DNA from: Paenibacillaceae bacterium | GTDB taxonomy: Bacteria > Bacillota > Bacilli > Paenibacillales > CANHGK01 | Length of the DNA: 64,000 bases | Direction: 5' to 3' | NCBI GenBank assembly: GCA_947460235.1 | Contig: CANHGK010000005.1 | Coordinates: 62,001 to 126,000, forward strand | In this document: positions 32,641 through 44,129 of the stretch, one piece after another | Layout of the letters: every line of letters begins with the position of its first letter | Position numbering within the stretch: position 1 is the stretch's first letter | Program-made: the position numbers and the translations under genes | The notes under the pieces: generated by a model | The model's input: only the letters and a program-made list of their open reading frames with translations | Database searches by the model: none | Told to the model about the DNA's origin: nothing

Positions 32641-35600
32641 ATGAACGGAATCGGATTGCCTGTAAAACAGGGGATGTATGACCCGCAATTTGAAAAAGAT
32701 GCGTGTGGGATTGGATTTGTCGCTAACATTAAGGGCAATAAATCACACCAAATTTTGCGCGATGCGCTGCAAGTATTGATTAATATTGATCACCGCGGTG
32801 GTCAAGGCGAAGAGAATACAGGTGACGGAGCGGGCGTATTGCTCCAAATTCCGCATGCCTTTTTTGAAAAAGAAAGCAAGACATTGGGTCTAAATCTGCC
32901 GCAAGCAGGCGAGTATGGTGTCGGAATGTTGTTCTTACCTACAGATGCTGCTCAACGTGCAGAGATTGAAACTATTTTAAACAATATTGTTGCTGAAGAA
33001 GGACAAACATTGATCGGTTGGCGTACAGTTCCAACCAGCGATCATGGTTTGGGACTTTCAGCGAAAGCTGCTCAACCGTTTGTACGCCAAATTTTTATTG
33101 GTAAGAGTGCAGATGTTGCTGATCAAATGGCTTTTGAACGCAAATTGTACATTATTCGTAAACGTGCGGAGAAAGCGATCCGTTTTAGCGGCCAAGTCGC
33201 AGGCGGAAACGTGTTCTATGTGACTTCATTGTCGAGTAGCACGATCGTATATAAAGGGATGTTGACTCCTGAGCAAGTGAGTACATTCTATGTTGAATTA
33301 CAAAATGAAGAATTGGTAACGGCATTGGCGCTTGTCCACTCCCGTTTCTCAACAAATACATTCCCTACATGGGAACGCGCACATCCATACCGTTTTGTGA
33401 TTCATAACGGGGAGATCAACACGCTTCGCGGTAACGTGAACTGGATGCATGCACGTCAGAATAGTTGTGAATCCGAATTATTTGGCAATGACATTAAGAA
33501 AGCAATTCCAGTCATTGATAACGACGGTTCAGATACAGCGATGTTTGATAACACGATGGAATTCTTATACCTAGGTGGACGTTCGCTTGCACACGCGGCA
33601 ATGATGATGATTCCTGAGCCATGGTCCAATCATGAATCCATGTCCGAAGAGAAAAAGGCATTTTATGAATTCCACAGTTGTTTGATGGAACCATGGGATG
33701 GTCCTGCAGCAGTTTCGTTTACAGATGGGAAACAAATTGGTGCGATTCTTGATCGTAATGGACTTCGTCCTGCGCGTTACTACGTTACGAAAGATGACCG
33801 CATCATCCTTGCTTCCGAGGCTGGTGTATTGCCTGTACCTGCTGAAGATATCTTAATTAAAGAACGTCTTCGTCCAGGTCGTATGTTGCTCGTCGATACG
33901 GTTCAAGGCCGCATTATCCCTGATGAAGAAGTGAAAGCGGAAATCGCGAATGAAAATCCATATGCAGCATGGTTGAAAGATCAACTCGTTACGCTTGAGC
34001 AATTGCCGGAAGCATATCAAGTTCCTGCTGAGGATCATGAAACCGTTGTTCAACGTCAACAAGCATTTGGTTACAAGTTCGAAGAACTTCGTAAGTTGCT
34101 TGAGCCAATGGCAAAATCAGGCGTAGAAGCAATCGGTTCGATGGGTTACGATGCACCGCTTGCAGTGTTGTCGAGCAAATCGCAACGTTTGTATAACTAC
34201 TTCAAACAGTTGTTTGCACAAGTAACGAACCCGCCAATCGATGCATTGCGCGAGGAAATCATTACTTCTGCGACAACAACAATTGGTGGCGAGCGCAACT
34301 TACTTGATCCACAACCAGAAAGCGCGCGTCAAATTTCATTGAAATCACCAATTTTGTCGAATGAAGACTTCGCAAAATTACGCCATATTACACGTCCGGG
34401 CTTCAAATCCGCGACATTGCCAATTTTCTTTAACCCTACAACAGGCGGCGCTGGTCTTGAGAACGCGCTCGAAGAAATTTGTGCAGCAGCAGACCGTCAA
34501 ATTGAGCACGGTACAACGTTGCTAATTTTGTCTGACCGCGGGATGGATGCGGACAACTGTCCAATTCCAGCGTTACTAGCAGTATCTGCAGTACATCATC
34601 ACTTGATTCGTAAAGGTACACGCACAAAAATCAGTTTACTTTTGGAATCAGGCGAACCGCGTGAAGTTCATCACATGGCGTTGCTTATTGGTTTCGGTGC
34701 GAGCGTAGTAAACCCTTATCTTGCGTTTGAAACATTCGATGACATGATCAAACAAGGATTGCTTAAAGATGTTACGCATGAGAAAGCAATCTACAACTAT
34801 ATTAAATCGTGTACGAAAGGCGTTGTGAAAATCCTCTCCAAAATGGGAATTTCCACAATCCAATCTTACCGTGGTGCACAAATTTTTGAAGCGGTCGGCA
34901 TCGCGAAATCGGTTGTTGATAAATACTTCACATGGACACCAACCCGTATTGAAGGTATTGACATTCATCAAATCGCTGAAGAAGCGATACGTGATCACCA
35001 ACGTGCATATTCCAAACAAGATGGCGTTGACCCAACGCTTGATGTTGGCGGAGATTATCAATGGCGGAAAGACGGGGAGCAACATTTGTACAACCCGCTC
35101 ACGATCCACACATTGCAGCAAGCTTGTCGTACGAATGATTTCACATCATTTAAGAAATATACAGGGTTGGTTAACGATCAATCCGAGAAACACATGACGC
35201 TTCGTGGATTGTTGAAGTTCAAAGCATCCACGGGTTCAGTTCCAATCGAAGAGGTTGAAACTGTTGAAGCCATCATGAAACGTTTCAAAACAGGTGCAAT
35301 GTCTTATGGTTCAATCTCCAAAGAAGCACATGAGTCAATGGCGATTGCGATGAACCGCATTGGAGGTAAATCGAATACCGGTGAGGGCGGAGAAGACCCA
35401 GCGCGTTTCACACGCGATGCAAATGGCGATTTGCGCCGTTCGGCAATCAAACAAGTAGCTTCTGGACGCTTTGGCGTAACCAGTAACTATTTGGTAAATG
35501 CAGATGAAATCCAAATTAAGATGGCACAAGGTGCAAAACCAGGCGAAGGCGGACAATTGCCAGGTCGTAAAGTTTACCCTTGGATCGCTGAAGTTCGCGG

Positions 35601-37245
35601 ATCAACAACAGGAGTAGGTTTGATCTCACCACCTCCGCACCATGACATCTACTCGATCGAGGATTTGGCTGAGTTGATTCATGATCTTAAGAATGCGAAC
35701 CCTCGTGCTCGCATCAACGTGAAACTCGTTTCTGAAGTGGGTGTAGGAACGATCGCTGCCGGCGTTGCAAAAGGCCGTGCGGATGTCGTACTCGTTTCTG
35801 GTTACGAAGGCGGTACGGGTGCATCACCGCAAACTTCGATTCGTCATGCAGGTTTGCCGTGGGAACTTGGTCTTGCTGAAACGCATCAAACACTTGTCCT
35901 CAACAATTTGCGTGACCGCATTGTTGTTGAAACAGATGGTAAATTAATGACAGGCCGCGACGTTGTGATTGCGACAATGCTCGGTGCTGAAGAATATGGT
36001 TTCTCCACAGCTCCATTGGTAGTACTTGGTTGCGTAATGATGCGTGTTTGTCACTTGGATACTTGTCCAGTCGGCGTTGCGACTCAAAATCCTGACTTGC
36101 GCAAAAAATTCGGCGGCGATCCTGCACATGTAGTTAATTTCATGCGCTTCATTGCAACTGAAATGCGCGAAATCATGGCTGAACTTGGCTTCCGCACGAT
36201 CAATGAAATGGTTGGTCGCACGGATGCATTGGAAACGAACCAAGCGGTTTCACATTGGAAAGCAAAAGGCGTTGACTTATCACCACTCTTGTATCAACCA
36301 GAAGTTCGCGCAGATTCCACTCGTTTCTGCTGCTTCTCACAAGATCATCGCTTAGATAAATCATTGGATATGCGTGAATTATTGCCGCTTGCACAACCAG
36401 CGATCGAATCCGGCACAAAAGTGGAAGCTGACGTCATTGTGACGAACGTTGACCGCGTTGTTGGTACGATTACAGGTAGCGAAGTGACTCGTAAGTACGG
36501 CGCTGCAGGTTTGCCGGAAGATACCATCACATTCAACTTTAAAGGTTCTGCAGGTCAAAGTTTTGGTGGTTTCGTGCCAAAAGGGATGACGTTGAAACTT
36601 GAAGGCGACTCCAATGACTATTTTGGTAAAGGTTTGTCTGGCGGTAAACTTGTCGTACGTCCATCCGAAAAAGCAGGTTTCAAAGCAGAAGACAACGTCA
36701 TTATCGGTAACGTTGCATTCTACGGTGCGACAAAAGGTGAAGCGTACATTAACGGGATTGCTGGTGAGCGCTTTGCGGTTCGTAACTCTGGTGTAACAAC
36801 GGTAGTTGAAGGCGTTGGCGACCATGGTTGCGAATACATGACAGGCGGACGTGTAGTCATTCTTGGAACAACTGGCCGTAACTTCGCAGCAGGGATGTCC
36901 GGCGGTATCGCTTATGTATACGACGCAACTGGCGACTTTGTGAAACGTTGTAACATCGAGATGGTTGGTCTTGAGAATCTTGCGGAACAAAGTGTTGAAG
37001 AAATTCAAGAATTGAAAACATTGATTGAAAATCATGTTCATTATACAGGTAGTAACCTCGGCAAAACGTTCTTGAACGAATGGAATGATCGAGCGAAAAA
37101 ATTCGTGAAAGTCATTCCGAAAGATTACAAACGAATGATGGATGCGATCGAGCGTGTTAAAAAAGCGGGATTAAGCGGAGAAGATGCGGTTATGGCGGCA
37201 TTCGAAGCGAATATGAAAGATATCTCCCGTGTGAGCGGTAACTAA
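32641..37245 (+). CDS. gltB: Glutamate synthase large subunit
   Basis: 1534 residues, full length for the family (gltA in Bacillus naming). DACGIGF places the catalytic Cys at residue 22; the 21-residue propeptide must be removed to expose it. Then the class II glutaminase domain, the FMN-binding TIM barrel with [15 protein letters not shown] and [10 protein letters not shown], the [3Fe-4S] cysteines in [19 protein letters not shown] near 1130-1147, and the C-terminal beta-helix rich in Gly. It makes glutamate from glutamine and 2-oxoglutarate. The ATG at 32641 has AAAGG upstream. Codon use is highly biased, as expected for an abundant enzyme. Confidence 0.97.
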   Translation: MNGIGLPVKQGMYDPQFEKDACGIGFVANIKGNKSHQILRDALQVLINIDHRGGQGEENTGDGAGVLLQIPHAFFEKESKTLGLNLPQAGEYGVGMLFLPTDAAQRAEIETILNNIVAEEGQTLIGWRTVPTSDHGLGLSAKAAQPFVRQIFIGKSADVADQMAFERKLYIIRKRAEKAIRFSGQVAGGNVFYVTSLSSSTIVYKGMLTPEQVSTFYVELQNEELVTALALVHSRFSTNTFPTWERAHPYRFVIHNGEINTLRGNVNWMHARQNSCESELFGNDIKKAIPVIDNDGSDTAMFDNTMEFLYLGGRSLAHAAMMMIPEPWSNHESMSEEKKAFYEFHSCLMEPWDGPAAVSFTDGKQIGAILDRNGLRPARYYVTKDDRIILASEAGVLPVPAEDILIKERLRPGRMLLVDTVQGRIIPDEEVKAEIANENPYAAWLKDQLVTLEQLPEAYQVPAEDHETVVQRQQAFGYKFEELRKLLEPMAKSGVEAIGSMGYDAPLAVLSSKSQRLYNYFKQLFAQVTNPPIDALREEIITSATTTIGGERNLLDPQPESARQISLKSPILSNEDFAKLRHITRPGFKSATLPIFFNPTTGGAGLENALEEICAAADRQIEHGTTLLILSDRGMDADNCPIPALLAVSAVHHHLIRKGTRTKISLLLESGEPREVHHMALLIGFGASVVNPYLAFETFDDMIKQGLLKDVTHEKAIYNYIKSCTKGVVKILSKMGISTIQSYRGAQIFEAVGIAKSVVDKYFTWTPTRIEGIDIHQIAEEAIRDHQRAYSKQDGVDPTLDVGGDYQWRKDGEQHLYNPLTIHTLQQACRTNDFTSFKKYTGLVNDQSEKHMTLRGLLKFKASTGSVPIEEVETVEAIMKRFKTGAMSYGSISKEAHESMAIAMNRIGGKSNTGEGGEDPARFTRDANGDLRRSAIKQVASGRFGVTSNYLVNADEIQIKMAQGAKPGEGGQLPGRKVYPWIAEVRGSTTGVGLISPPPHHDIYSIEDLAELIHDLKNANPRARINVKLVSEVGVGTIAAGVAKGRADVVLVSGYEGGTGASPQTSIRHAGLPWELGLAETHQTLVLNNLRDRIVVETDGKLMTGRDVVIATMLGAEEYGFSTAPLVVLGCVMMRVCHLDTCPVGVATQNPDLRKKFGGDPAHVVNFMRFIATEMREIMAELGFRTINEMVGRTDALETNQAVSHWKAKGVDLSPLLYQPEVRADSTRFCCFSQDHRLDKSLDMRELLPLAQPAIESGTKVEADVIVTNVDRVVGTITGSEVTRKYGAAGLPEDTITFNFKGSAGQSFGGFVPKGMTLKLEGDSNDYFGKGLSGGKLVVRPSEKAGFKAEDNVIIGNVAFYGATKGEAYINGIAGERFAVRNSGVTTVVEGVGDHGCEYMTGGRVVILGTTGRNFAAGMSGGIAYVYDATGDFVKRCNIEMVGLENLAEQSVEEIQELKTLIENHVHYTGSNLGKTFLNEWNDRAKKFVKVIPKDYKRMMDAIERVKKAGLSGEDAVMAAFEANMKDISRVSGN

Positions 37246-37271
37246 TGTTAGCGTATAAATAGTAGCATGAT

Positions 37272-37319
37272 CACAACGTTCGTTGATCGAATTTCAAACA
37301 TTGATGAACGAGCGTTGTG
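37272..37319 (+). other. Strong hairpin between gltB and gltD
   Basis: CACAACG-T-TCGTT-G-ATC pairs with GAT-G-AACGA-G-CGTTGTG, about 15 bp with three mismatches. No T run follows, so it is unlikely to be a terminator; it may be an mRNA processing or stability element. Confidence 0.6.
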
Positions 37320-37348
37320 GGTTATTTAAGGATTAGGAGGATCGGAAG

Positions 37349-38833
37349 ATGGGTAGACCGACAGGTTTTATCGAATATGAGCGCAAAATTGCTCCGGACC
37401 GTACAGAACTTGAGCGCATCAAGGACTGGAACGAATTCCACCATCATTTAAAAGAAGAAGAGTTGCGCACGCAAGGTGCTCGCTGTATGGATTGCGGGAT
37501 CCCTTTCTGTCACTCCGGTGTTTTAATCAATAATATGGCTTCCGGTTGTCCAATTAACAATTTGATCCCTGAGTGGAATGACTTGGTATATCAAGGACAA
37601 TGGCGCGAGGCACTTGATCGTTTACACAAAACAAATAACTTCCCTGAGTTCACGGGACGCGTTTGTCCAGCGCCATGTGAAGGTGCTTGTACTGTAGGCT
37701 TGAATGGCATACCTGTCGCAATTAAATCAATTGAGCATGCGATTATCGATAAAGGATTCGAAGAAGGTTGGGTCGTCGCTCAACCACCGAAGATCCGTAC
37801 CGGTAAAAAGGTTGCCGTTGTCGGTTCAGGACCATCTGGTCTTGCTGCAGCAGCACAATTGAACAAAGCGGGACATACGGTAACGGTTTACGAACGTGCA
37901 GATCGCGTAGGCGGATTGCTGATGTACGGAATTCCGAATATGAAACTCGAAAAAGAAGTTGTTGATCGCCGTGTGAACTTATTGAAAGAGGAAGGTGTTA
38001 CATTCATTACCGGCGTTGAAATCGGTAAAGACATTACCGCCGACCAAATCAAAAAAGAATTCGATGCAATGGTACTTTGCGGCGGAGCAACAAAACCGCG
38101 CGACTTGCCAATCGAAGGACGTAACTTAAAAGGCGTTCACTTTGCAATGGAATTTTTACATGCAAATACAAAAGCATTACTTGATGATAAACATGCGGGC
38201 GGAAATTACATTACTGCAAAAGGCAAAAATGTAATTGTCATCGGTGGCGGAGACACAGGTACAGACTGCGTTGGAACATCGATTCGTCATGGCTGTAACT
38301 CGGTGACACAATTTGAATTGATGGGCAAACCTCCTGAAGAGCGTACACCGCAAAATCCATGGCCGCAATTTCCACGTGTATATAAGTTGGATTACGGTCA
38401 AGAAGAAGCGAAAGTCCTTTACGGAAATGACCCGAGAACATATTGCATTTCTACCAAACGTTTCCTTGGCGATGCAGAAGGCAACATCACAGGTCTCGTA
38501 ACCGTAGAAATCGAGTGGAAAAAAGACGATAACGGTCGTTTTGGTCCGCAAGAAGTTCCAGGTTCCGAAAAAGAATGGAAAGCAGACCTTGTTTTACTTG
38601 CTATGGGCTTCTTAGGTCCAGAGAATCCAATGCTTGAGCAATTGGGAGTTGACCGAGATGATCGATCAAACGCAAAAGCTGAGCACGAGAAATACAACAC
38701 AAACGTAGAAGGCGTGTTCGCTGCCGGCGATATGCGCCGTGGTCAATCGTTGGTCGTCTGGGCGATCAATGAAGGTCGCGGGGTAGCACGCGAAGTTGAT
38801 CGTTGGTTAATGGGTAGTTCCAACTTGCCATAA
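37349..38833 (+). CDS. gltD: Glutamate synthase small subunit
   Basis: 494 residues. [13 protein letters not shown] and the later CP-x3-NNLIPEWN and [12 protein letters not shown] hold the Fe-S clusters; [17 protein letters not shown] is the FAD site and [15 protein letters not shown] the NADPH site. It feeds electrons from NADPH to the large subunit. AGGAGG precedes the ATG. In Bacillus naming this is gltB. Confidence 0.97.
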   Translation: MGRPTGFIEYERKIAPDRTELERIKDWNEFHHHLKEEELRTQGARCMDCGIPFCHSGVLINNMASGCPINNLIPEWNDLVYQGQWREALDRLHKTNNFPEFTGRVCPAPCEGACTVGLNGIPVAIKSIEHAIIDKGFEEGWVVAQPPKIRTGKKVAVVGSGPSGLAAAAQLNKAGHTVTVYERADRVGGLLMYGIPNMKLEKEVVDRRVNLLKEEGVTFITGVEIGKDITADQIKKEFDAMVLCGGATKPRDLPIEGRNLKGVHFAMEFLHANTKALLDDKHAGGNYITAKGKNVIVIGGGDTGTDCVGTSIRHGCNSVTQFELMGKPPEERTPQNPWPQFPRVYKLDYGQEEAKVLYGNDPRTYCISTKRFLGDAEGNITGLVTVEIEWKKDDNGRFGPQEVPGSEKEWKADLVLLAMGFLGPENPMLEQLGVDRDDRSNAKAEHEKYNTNVEGVFAAGDMRRGQSLVVWAINEGRGVAREVDRWLMGSSNLP

Positions 38834-38852
38834 CACGAGGAACGAAGCACTT

Positions 38853-38897
38853 ACGTCCTTTTTCCGGCCGAACGCCAGGGAAAAGGACGTTTTTTAT
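38853..38897 (+). terminator. Terminator of the glutamate synthase operon
   Basis: ACGTCCTTTTTCC and GGGAAAAGGACGT form a stem of about 12 bp, followed by TTTTTT. Confidence 0.9.
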
Positions 38898-38968
38898 TCG
38901 CACAGTACAATTTGATAAGAATAAGGATAAATTTTGGCCTTATATGTACAAAGGAGATTCTAAAGTCT

Positions 38969-40228
38969 ATGACACCACCGCAAACGCAGGATTGGATAAA
39001 TACTTGGTTGACACGTACGGATTGGAAAGAAGCAACCTTAAGCCAACCGACGAAAGAAAGTGCGGCAGACATCGAAATTCCTACCAAGATTCGCGTTCGC
39101 CCAGTACAACTGAAAAAAGGCGGGTTACACGCGCAGTTCGAATCGATGGTTGGGAAACAAGTGTTTCATGAGAATGTCGTTTGGTCAGACGTGACTGGAA
39201 AAATCTCTGATTGGATGAAAGTATTTCGTCAGGCATTAATTACTTATCATGGTGGTGGCAGTGTGCATGTAACGATTAGTCCGAAAGGCAAAGTTAGTTT
39301 GCATTTGAAAGACGTGACAGCATTTTCCGACGATGGACAAACGGAGCAGAACGCTGTAATCATTCCATCGCATAATCGAGAAAAGAAATATTTACTCCAA
39401 GAAGGAACGCCGATTCCATTCTTGATTGAACTTGGCGTAATGCGCGCGGACGGTACCGTGACTGCTGCAATGTATCACAAGTTTCGTCAATTGAATCGGT
39501 ACTTAGAGTTTGTTCAAGATGTATTGCCGGAACTAACCAATCATCTTGGTGATCAAGAGCCAATTCGGATTGTTGATTTTGGTTGCGGAAAATCATATTT
39601 GACGTTCGCGTTATATCATTATATGAAAATTCAGCTCGGATTAAACATTGAAATCATTGGTTTGGATTTACGCAAAGATGTTATTCAGACTGCGACTGCG
39701 CTTGCAGAAAAACTTGGTTGGTCAGCGTTACATTTTCAAATTGGGGATATCGGTAAGTTTGAATTTCAAGGGAATGTAAATATGGTCGTGTCTCTTCATG
39801 CGTGTGACACAGCGACGGATGCGGCAATTGCTAAGGCAGCCCGTTGGCGTTCAAACGTGATTTTTGCGGTACCGTGTTGCCAGCATGAAGTTGCGCGACA
39901 ACTAGAACACCTAGATTTACAACCGTTGTTGTCTCATGGGTTATTTCGAGAACGTTTTGCATCCTTATGGACGGATGGATTGCGTGCATTAGCGCTTGAA
40001 GCCATTGGTTATAATACACAAATGGTAGAATTTATTGAGACCGAACATACTCCGAAAAATATATTGATTCGTGCGGTGATGCCGAAAAAAGCGCCAACGA
40101 ATTACAAAGAACGAATGGCAATCGCGAAAAGTAAAGTGCATGAAATGTTGAAAGCATATCATGTGAAGCAGCAATTGATTACCTATTTCGATGAAATGAA
40201 CTGGATGAAGGACGTGGAACAGCGATGA
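38969..40228 (+). CDS. Class I SAM-dependent methyltransferase (Methyltransf_32-like)
   Basis: 419 residues. The SAM site is VDFGCGKSYLTFALYHY near 209-225, with an acidic strand end in IIGLDLR and the motifs SLHACDTATD and VPCCQHE, as in the family that includes the GSTCD-type methyltransferases. The N-terminal 190 residues form a separate domain. The substrate is probably RNA or protein but is unknown. AAAGGAG lies 12 bases before the ATG at 38969. Its stop overlaps thiL by 4 bases, so it heads the operon that runs through tsaD. Confidence 0.8.
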   Translation: MTPPQTQDWINTWLTRTDWKEATLSQPTKESAADIEIPTKIRVRPVQLKKGGLHAQFESMVGKQVFHENVVWSDVTGKISDWMKVFRQALITYHGGGSVHVTISPKGKVSLHLKDVTAFSDDGQTEQNAVIIPSHNREKKYLLQEGTPIPFLIELGVMRADGTVTAAMYHKFRQLNRYLEFVQDVLPELTNHLGDQEPIRIVDFGCGKSYLTFALYHYMKIQLGLNIEIIGLDLRKDVIQTATALAEKLGWSALHFQIGDIGKFEFQGNVNMVVSLHACDTATDAAIAKAARWRSNVIFAVPCCQHEVARQLEHLDLQPLLSHGLFRERFASLWTDGLRALALEAIGYNTQMVEFIETEHTPKNILIRAVMPKKAPTNYKERMAIAKSKVHEMLKAYHVKQQLITYFDEMNWMKDVEQR

Positions 40229-41295
40229 GTCAGCGCGATGAATTTGGATTAATACATTGGATCACTGGGCAACGTTCTTCAACTGTGACAGGTGTACAAC
40301 AAGAAGTTGACGTTGTGCGTGTAGGAATTGGTGATGATGCTGCGGTTGTACGGTTTGGTCCGAATGATGAACAACAGCACATGGAGTTGCTTTTGACAGT
40401 TGACACGATGGTGGACGGGATCCATTTTACGGATCGAACGATGTCCAAGGAAGATGTTGGATACAAAGCAATGTCTGCTGCGATCAGCGATATCGCTGCA
40501 ATGGGTGGAATTGCAAAAACGGCACTCGTTTCCGCATCGATTCCAAAAACCATGGATCAACAATTGATGTATGATTTATTTACAGGTTTGGATCAATCTG
40601 CATGTGATCATGGCGTTAAAATTGTCGGAGGAGATACCGTTTCCACAACAGGACCGCTAACATTGACGGTTACGATAACTGGTGAAGTGGAAAAAAACAA
40701 GGCGATTTTGAGAAGTGGTGCTCAAACAGGCGATGTCGTATTTATTACAGGGGAACTTGGTTTATCTGCTGCGGGGCTTGATTGGATGCTTAATCGGGAA
40801 GAGTTACCGATGAAAGATTCCATTCGTAAAGAATTAACTATTTTAAAAACATTTCACCAACGTCCCAAAGCACAATTACAAACAGGCCGATTGCTCTTAG
40901 AATCCGGTGTTGTCACATCACTTAATGACATCAGTGATGGTTTGGTTAGTGAATGCTATGAAATTGCAGAAGCATCCGGAAAAAACATAACATTATTCGA
41001 AGAACTGATTCCGATTGCACCTGAATTGGTGCGATACGGGGTTTTGACCGATCAACCGGGACTATCATGGGTACTTTATGGTGGTGAAGATTATCAACTT
41101 GTTGGCACCGCGCCGGGAATTGAATTGCCACGCATTCAAACAATGTTATATGAATATGGGATTCACATCGTCATGATTGGAATGGTAAATGAATCAAAAC
41201 CAAATCAAGCGTCCGAAGTTGAACTGATGTGGAATAATGAACAACGTGCTTTATTGGAAAAAAAGGGATACAATCATTTTGGCGGTGAAAAATAA
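40225..41295 (+). CDS. thiL: Thiamine-monophosphate kinase
   Basis: 356 residues with GIGDDAAVVRF (Mg/ATP), TVDTMVDGIHF, and AMSAAISDIAAMGG, all hallmarks of ThiL. It phosphorylates TMP to the active cofactor TPP. Overlaps the methyltransferase gene by ATGA. Placement before tsaE matches the Bacillus subtilis ydiA-ydiB order. Confidence 0.95.
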   Translation: MSQRDEFGLIHWITGQRSSTVTGVQQEVDVVRVGIGDDAAVVRFGPNDEQQHMELLLTVDTMVDGIHFTDRTMSKEDVGYKAMSAAISDIAAMGGIAKTALVSASIPKTMDQQLMYDLFTGLDQSACDHGVKIVGGDTVSTTGPLTLTVTITGEVEKNKAILRSGAQTGDVVFITGELGLSAAGLDWMLNREELPMKDSIRKELTILKTFHQRPKAQLQTGRLLLESGVVTSLNDISDGLVSECYEIAEASGKNITLFEELIPIAPELVRYGVLTDQPGLSWVLYGGEDYQLVGTAPGIELPRIQTMLYEYGIHIVMIGMVNESKPNQASEVELMWNNEQRALLEKKGYNHFGGEK

Positions 41296-41784
41296 ATGAT
41301 GGTCGATAGGCCTTCGCAGTTGCGATTGGACACAAAGACACTCGCAGAAACAGACGCATTGGCGGCTTGTGTGGCAAGCATGCTGATACCTGGTTCGATG
41401 ATTACGTTAGACGGTGATTTGGGTGCAGGAAAAACTGCATTTACACAATATTTGGCGAAACATCTAGGTGTCAAAGAGGTAGTTGTTAGTCCAACTTTTA
41501 CAATAATTCGCGAATATGAAGACGGTATTCTGCCGATATATCATATGGACTTATATCGTTTGAAAGAACGTGATATGCAAGCGCTCGGATTAGATGATTA
41601 TTGGTATGGCAATGGGGTTAGTGTGGTCGAGTGGTCTTCACGGGCCGCTGAGTATTTGCCGCCGGAGCGTTTGCAAATCGATGTGTCAGTCGATGATGAA
41701 GGTTTAAGACATTGGACGCTTCAAGCGAGCGGCGAACCATATGAAACATGGCTCAGGGCAATAAAAAAAGAGATGCAAGGATGA
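41296..41784 (+). CDS. tsaE: tRNA t6A synthesis ATPase TsaE
   Basis: 162 residues with Walker A GDLGAGKTAF near 40-49, SPTFTIIREYE and HMDLYRL. TsaE cycles the TsaB-TsaD complex during formation of N6-threonylcarbamoyladenosine at tRNA position 37. Starts directly after thiL and overlaps tsaB. Confidence 0.95.
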   Translation: MMVDRPSQLRLDTKTLAETDALAACVASMLIPGSMITLDGDLGAGKTAFTQYLAKHLGVKEVVVSPTFTIIREYEDGILPIYHMDLYRLKERDMQALGLDDYWYGNGVSVVEWSSRAAEYLPPERLQIDVSVDDEGLRHWTLQASGEPYETWLRAIKKEMQG

Positions 41785-42542
41785 ATCGAATTATGACGCA
41801 TGCAAAACTGCCGATGTTAGTAATGGATACGGCTACAACGGCAATGACGGTTGCATGGTTAGGCGATCACGCTGAAGTGACCGGAAGGGTAACAACAGCA
41901 GTGCGTAACCATTCCATCCAATTGGCCCCTGAAATCAAACAATTATTTCATGATGTACAACAAGATCGGTCAATGATTCGCGGAATTGCATGTGGAATTG
42001 GTCCGGGTTCTTATACAGGTGTGCGAATCGGTGTGACGGTTGCAAAAACAATGGCTTGGGCGCTGAACGTTCCGGTATGGGGGGTTTCTAGTATGCTTAG
42101 CTTAGTATGGAGCGGCTGGGCATCCATTACACATGTAGATAACAAACTTGCATGGCTTGTTCCGCTGACGGATGCAAGGCGCGGACAAGCATTTACCGGA
42201 TGGTACGAATATGACGCAACAAATAACCGAATGATGGAAGTTACGCGAGATCAAGTTGCAAATGCGCTTGAATGGATACAGCATATTTTAACAATGGCAG
42301 AAGCCAAAGATGCTGTGATTTATTTGATCGGGGATCTTGATAAGTTTATTGGATTGCCTTTGGATGAGCGCATTCGATATATACAATGTACGATGAATCC
42401 CGAAGGGATGGCATCTGCTGTTCGTCAAGTCATTCAGAATGAGTTACCCACTCTTGCGCACGATTTGGCTCCAAATTATACGCAACTTGCTGAAGCAGAA
42501 CGCAAGTGGATCGAGGCGCAAAAACCACAACTGGAGGTGTGA
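41781..42542 (+). CDS. tsaB: tRNA t6A synthesis protein TsaB
   Basis: 253 residues from the ATG at 41781 (overlapping the tsaE stop as ATGA). MLVMDTATTAMTVAW and GIGPGSYTGVRIGV are the TsaB motifs of this ASKHA-fold partner of TsaD. A C-terminal tail includes PNYTQLAEAERKW. Confidence 0.93.
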   Translation: MNRIMTHAKLPMLVMDTATTAMTVAWLGDHAEVTGRVTTAVRNHSIQLAPEIKQLFHDVQQDRSMIRGIACGIGPGSYTGVRIGVTVAKTMAWALNVPVWGVSSMLSLVWSGWASITHVDNKLAWLVPLTDARRGQAFTGWYEYDATNNRMMEVTRDQVANALEWIQHILTMAEAKDAVIYLIGDLDKFIGLPLDERIRYIQCTMNPEGMASAVRQVIQNELPTLAHDLAPNYTQLAEAERKWIEAQKPQLEV

Positions 42543-42544
42543 CG

Positions 42545-42994
42545 ATGATTATCCGGGCAATGCAATTGAAAGATGTCGAAGGTGTATTGAACGTAGAACA
42601 TTTGTCATTCGCCATTCCGTGGTCAGAGGCGGCTTTTCAACATGAAGTCACAGGAAATCCATTTTCACGGTATTATGTCCTAACGGATGATGCGGATCGC
42701 GTTTTGGCATATGCAGGGATGTGGATCGTTATTGACGAGGCTCATGTAACGAATATCGCCGTTTTACCTGAACTTCGTGGTCACGGCTGGGGCAAAAAAT
42801 TGATGCAAAAATTAGTCGAAGAAGCGGATGCATGTGGTGTGTTATTCATGACGCTGGAGGTTAGGGTGTCAAATGTTGTGGCGCAAAATCTCTATAGCCA
42901 ATTTGGATTCAAGTACCAAACAATCCGATCTGCCTATTATTCGGATAACCACGAAGATGCGATGGTGCTGACGAAAGAATGGGAGAATCGATGA
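42545..42994 (+). CDS. rimI: Ribosomal-protein-alanine N-acetyltransferase-like GNAT protein
   Basis: 149 residues, GNAT fold. [23 protein letters not shown] contains the acetyl-CoA loop (R-G-x-G-x-G/K), and [18 protein letters not shown] the C-terminal motif. RimI acetylates the N terminus of S18 in Escherichia coli. GGAGGTG precedes the ATG. Position in the tsa operon is conserved. Confidence 0.92.
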   Translation: MIIRAMQLKDVEGVLNVEHLSFAIPWSEAAFQHEVTGNPFSRYYVLTDDADRVLAYAGMWIVIDEAHVTNIAVLPELRGHGWGKKLMQKLVEEADACGVLFMTLEVRVSNVVAQNLYSQFGFKYQTIRSAYYSDNHEDAMVLTKEWENR

Positions 42995-42998
42995 GACA

Positions 42999-44054
42999 AT
43001 GAATCAATCAAACGTAACGAAAGAACATGCAACAATTTTGGCGATCGAAACAAGTTGTGACGAAACCGCTGTTGCTGTCGTGAGAAATGGATCTGTACTC
43101 GTATCCAATGTCGTTTCTAGTCAAATCGAATCACATCAACGGTTCGGTGGTGTCGTGCCGGAAGTTGCATCTCGTCAGCATGTAGAAACAATTACACAAA
43201 TGATCGAACAAGCGATTACAAAAGCGGAGCTAAACATCGTTGATATTGATGCGATCGCTGTCACACAAGGGCCTGGTTTGGTTGGTTCATTATTAGTTGG
43301 CATTGTAGCCGCAAAAGCACTTTGTATATCGCTCGATATACCGCTCATTGGCGTGCATCACATCGCGGGACATATTTATGCAAATCAACTCGATCAACCG
43401 CTACATTATCCATTGTTGGCAGTTATCGTATCCGGAGGACATACAGAACTGATTCATTGCCCAGAAGAAGGTATGTTTACTACAATTGGACGGACACGCG
43501 ATGATGCCGTTGGCGAAGCATATGATAAGGTCGCAAGGACATTAGGTTTAGCGTATCCGGGCGGCCCTTTGATTGATCGCATGGCCAATGAGGCTGAAAC
43601 AATGGGCATTGCAGAACACCCTTTTCCTCGGGCGTGGTTGGATTCTGGATCATATGATTTTAGTTTTAGCGGCTTGAAATCGGCGGTCGCACTGCTGGTT
43701 CAACAATCCAAGCAACGTGGAATCGAATTGAATCATCATGCAGTAGCTCGAGGCTTCCAAAATTCAGTGACTGATGTGATCACAACAAAAACATTGCGTG
43801 CTGCAAAGGAGTTTGGTGTGAAACAAATCGTACTTGCAGGCGGTGTTGCTGCGAATCAAGGACTTCGTAAATCGCTCGAAGTAGCGTGTGCAGACAACGC
43901 TATCCCGCTAGCCATCCCACCGTTCGAATTTTGTACGGATAACGCAGCAATGATCGGTGCAGCGGCTTTTTGGAAATGGAAACAAGGTAAGATGGCATCG
44001 TTAGAGATGAACGTAGAACCAATGTTTTCGCTAACCCAGTGGAGTCAGCAATAA
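42999..44054 (+). CDS. tsaD: tRNA N6-adenosine threonylcarbamoyltransferase TsaD
   Basis: 351 residues with [16 protein letters not shown], the metal motif [10 protein letters not shown] and [10 protein letters not shown]. It transfers threonylcarbamoyl to A37 of ANN-reading tRNAs. Last gene of the operon, followed by a strong terminator. In Bacillus subtilis gcp (tsaD) is next to ydiF; here two hybrid kinases are inserted between them. Confidence 0.96.
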   Translation: MNQSNVTKEHATILAIETSCDETAVAVVRNGSVLVSNVVSSQIESHQRFGGVVPEVASRQHVETITQMIEQAITKAELNIVDIDAIAVTQGPGLVGSLLVGIVAAKALCISLDIPLIGVHHIAGHIYANQLDQPLHYPLLAVIVSGGHTELIHCPEEGMFTTIGRTRDDAVGEAYDKVARTLGLAYPGGPLIDRMANEAETMGIAEHPFPRAWLDSGSYDFSFSGLKSAVALLVQQSKQRGIELNHHAVARGFQNSVTDVITTKTLRAAKEFGVKQIVLAGGVAANQGLRKSLEVACADNAIPLAIPPFEFCTDNAAMIGAAAFWKWKQGKMASLEMNVEPMFSLTQWSQQ

Positions 44055-44072
44055 GAAATATAGTGGATAAAC

Positions 44073-44127
44073 AAAAAGGCTATTCTCTTGGACACGATCG
44101 ATCAAATGTCCAGAAGAATAGCCTTTG
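44073..44127. terminator. Bidirectional terminator after tsaD
   Basis: AAAAAGGCTATTCT pairs with AGAATAGCCTTT, with an inner TGGACA/TGTCCA stem. It separates tsaD from the convergent kinase gene. Confidence 0.9.
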
Positions 44128-44129
44128 TA

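Noticed and set aside
36379-37041. 220-codon minus-strand open frame opposite gltB
   Set aside because: Cys- and Phe-rich shadow of a codon-biased gene, with no ribosome site or recognisable domain.
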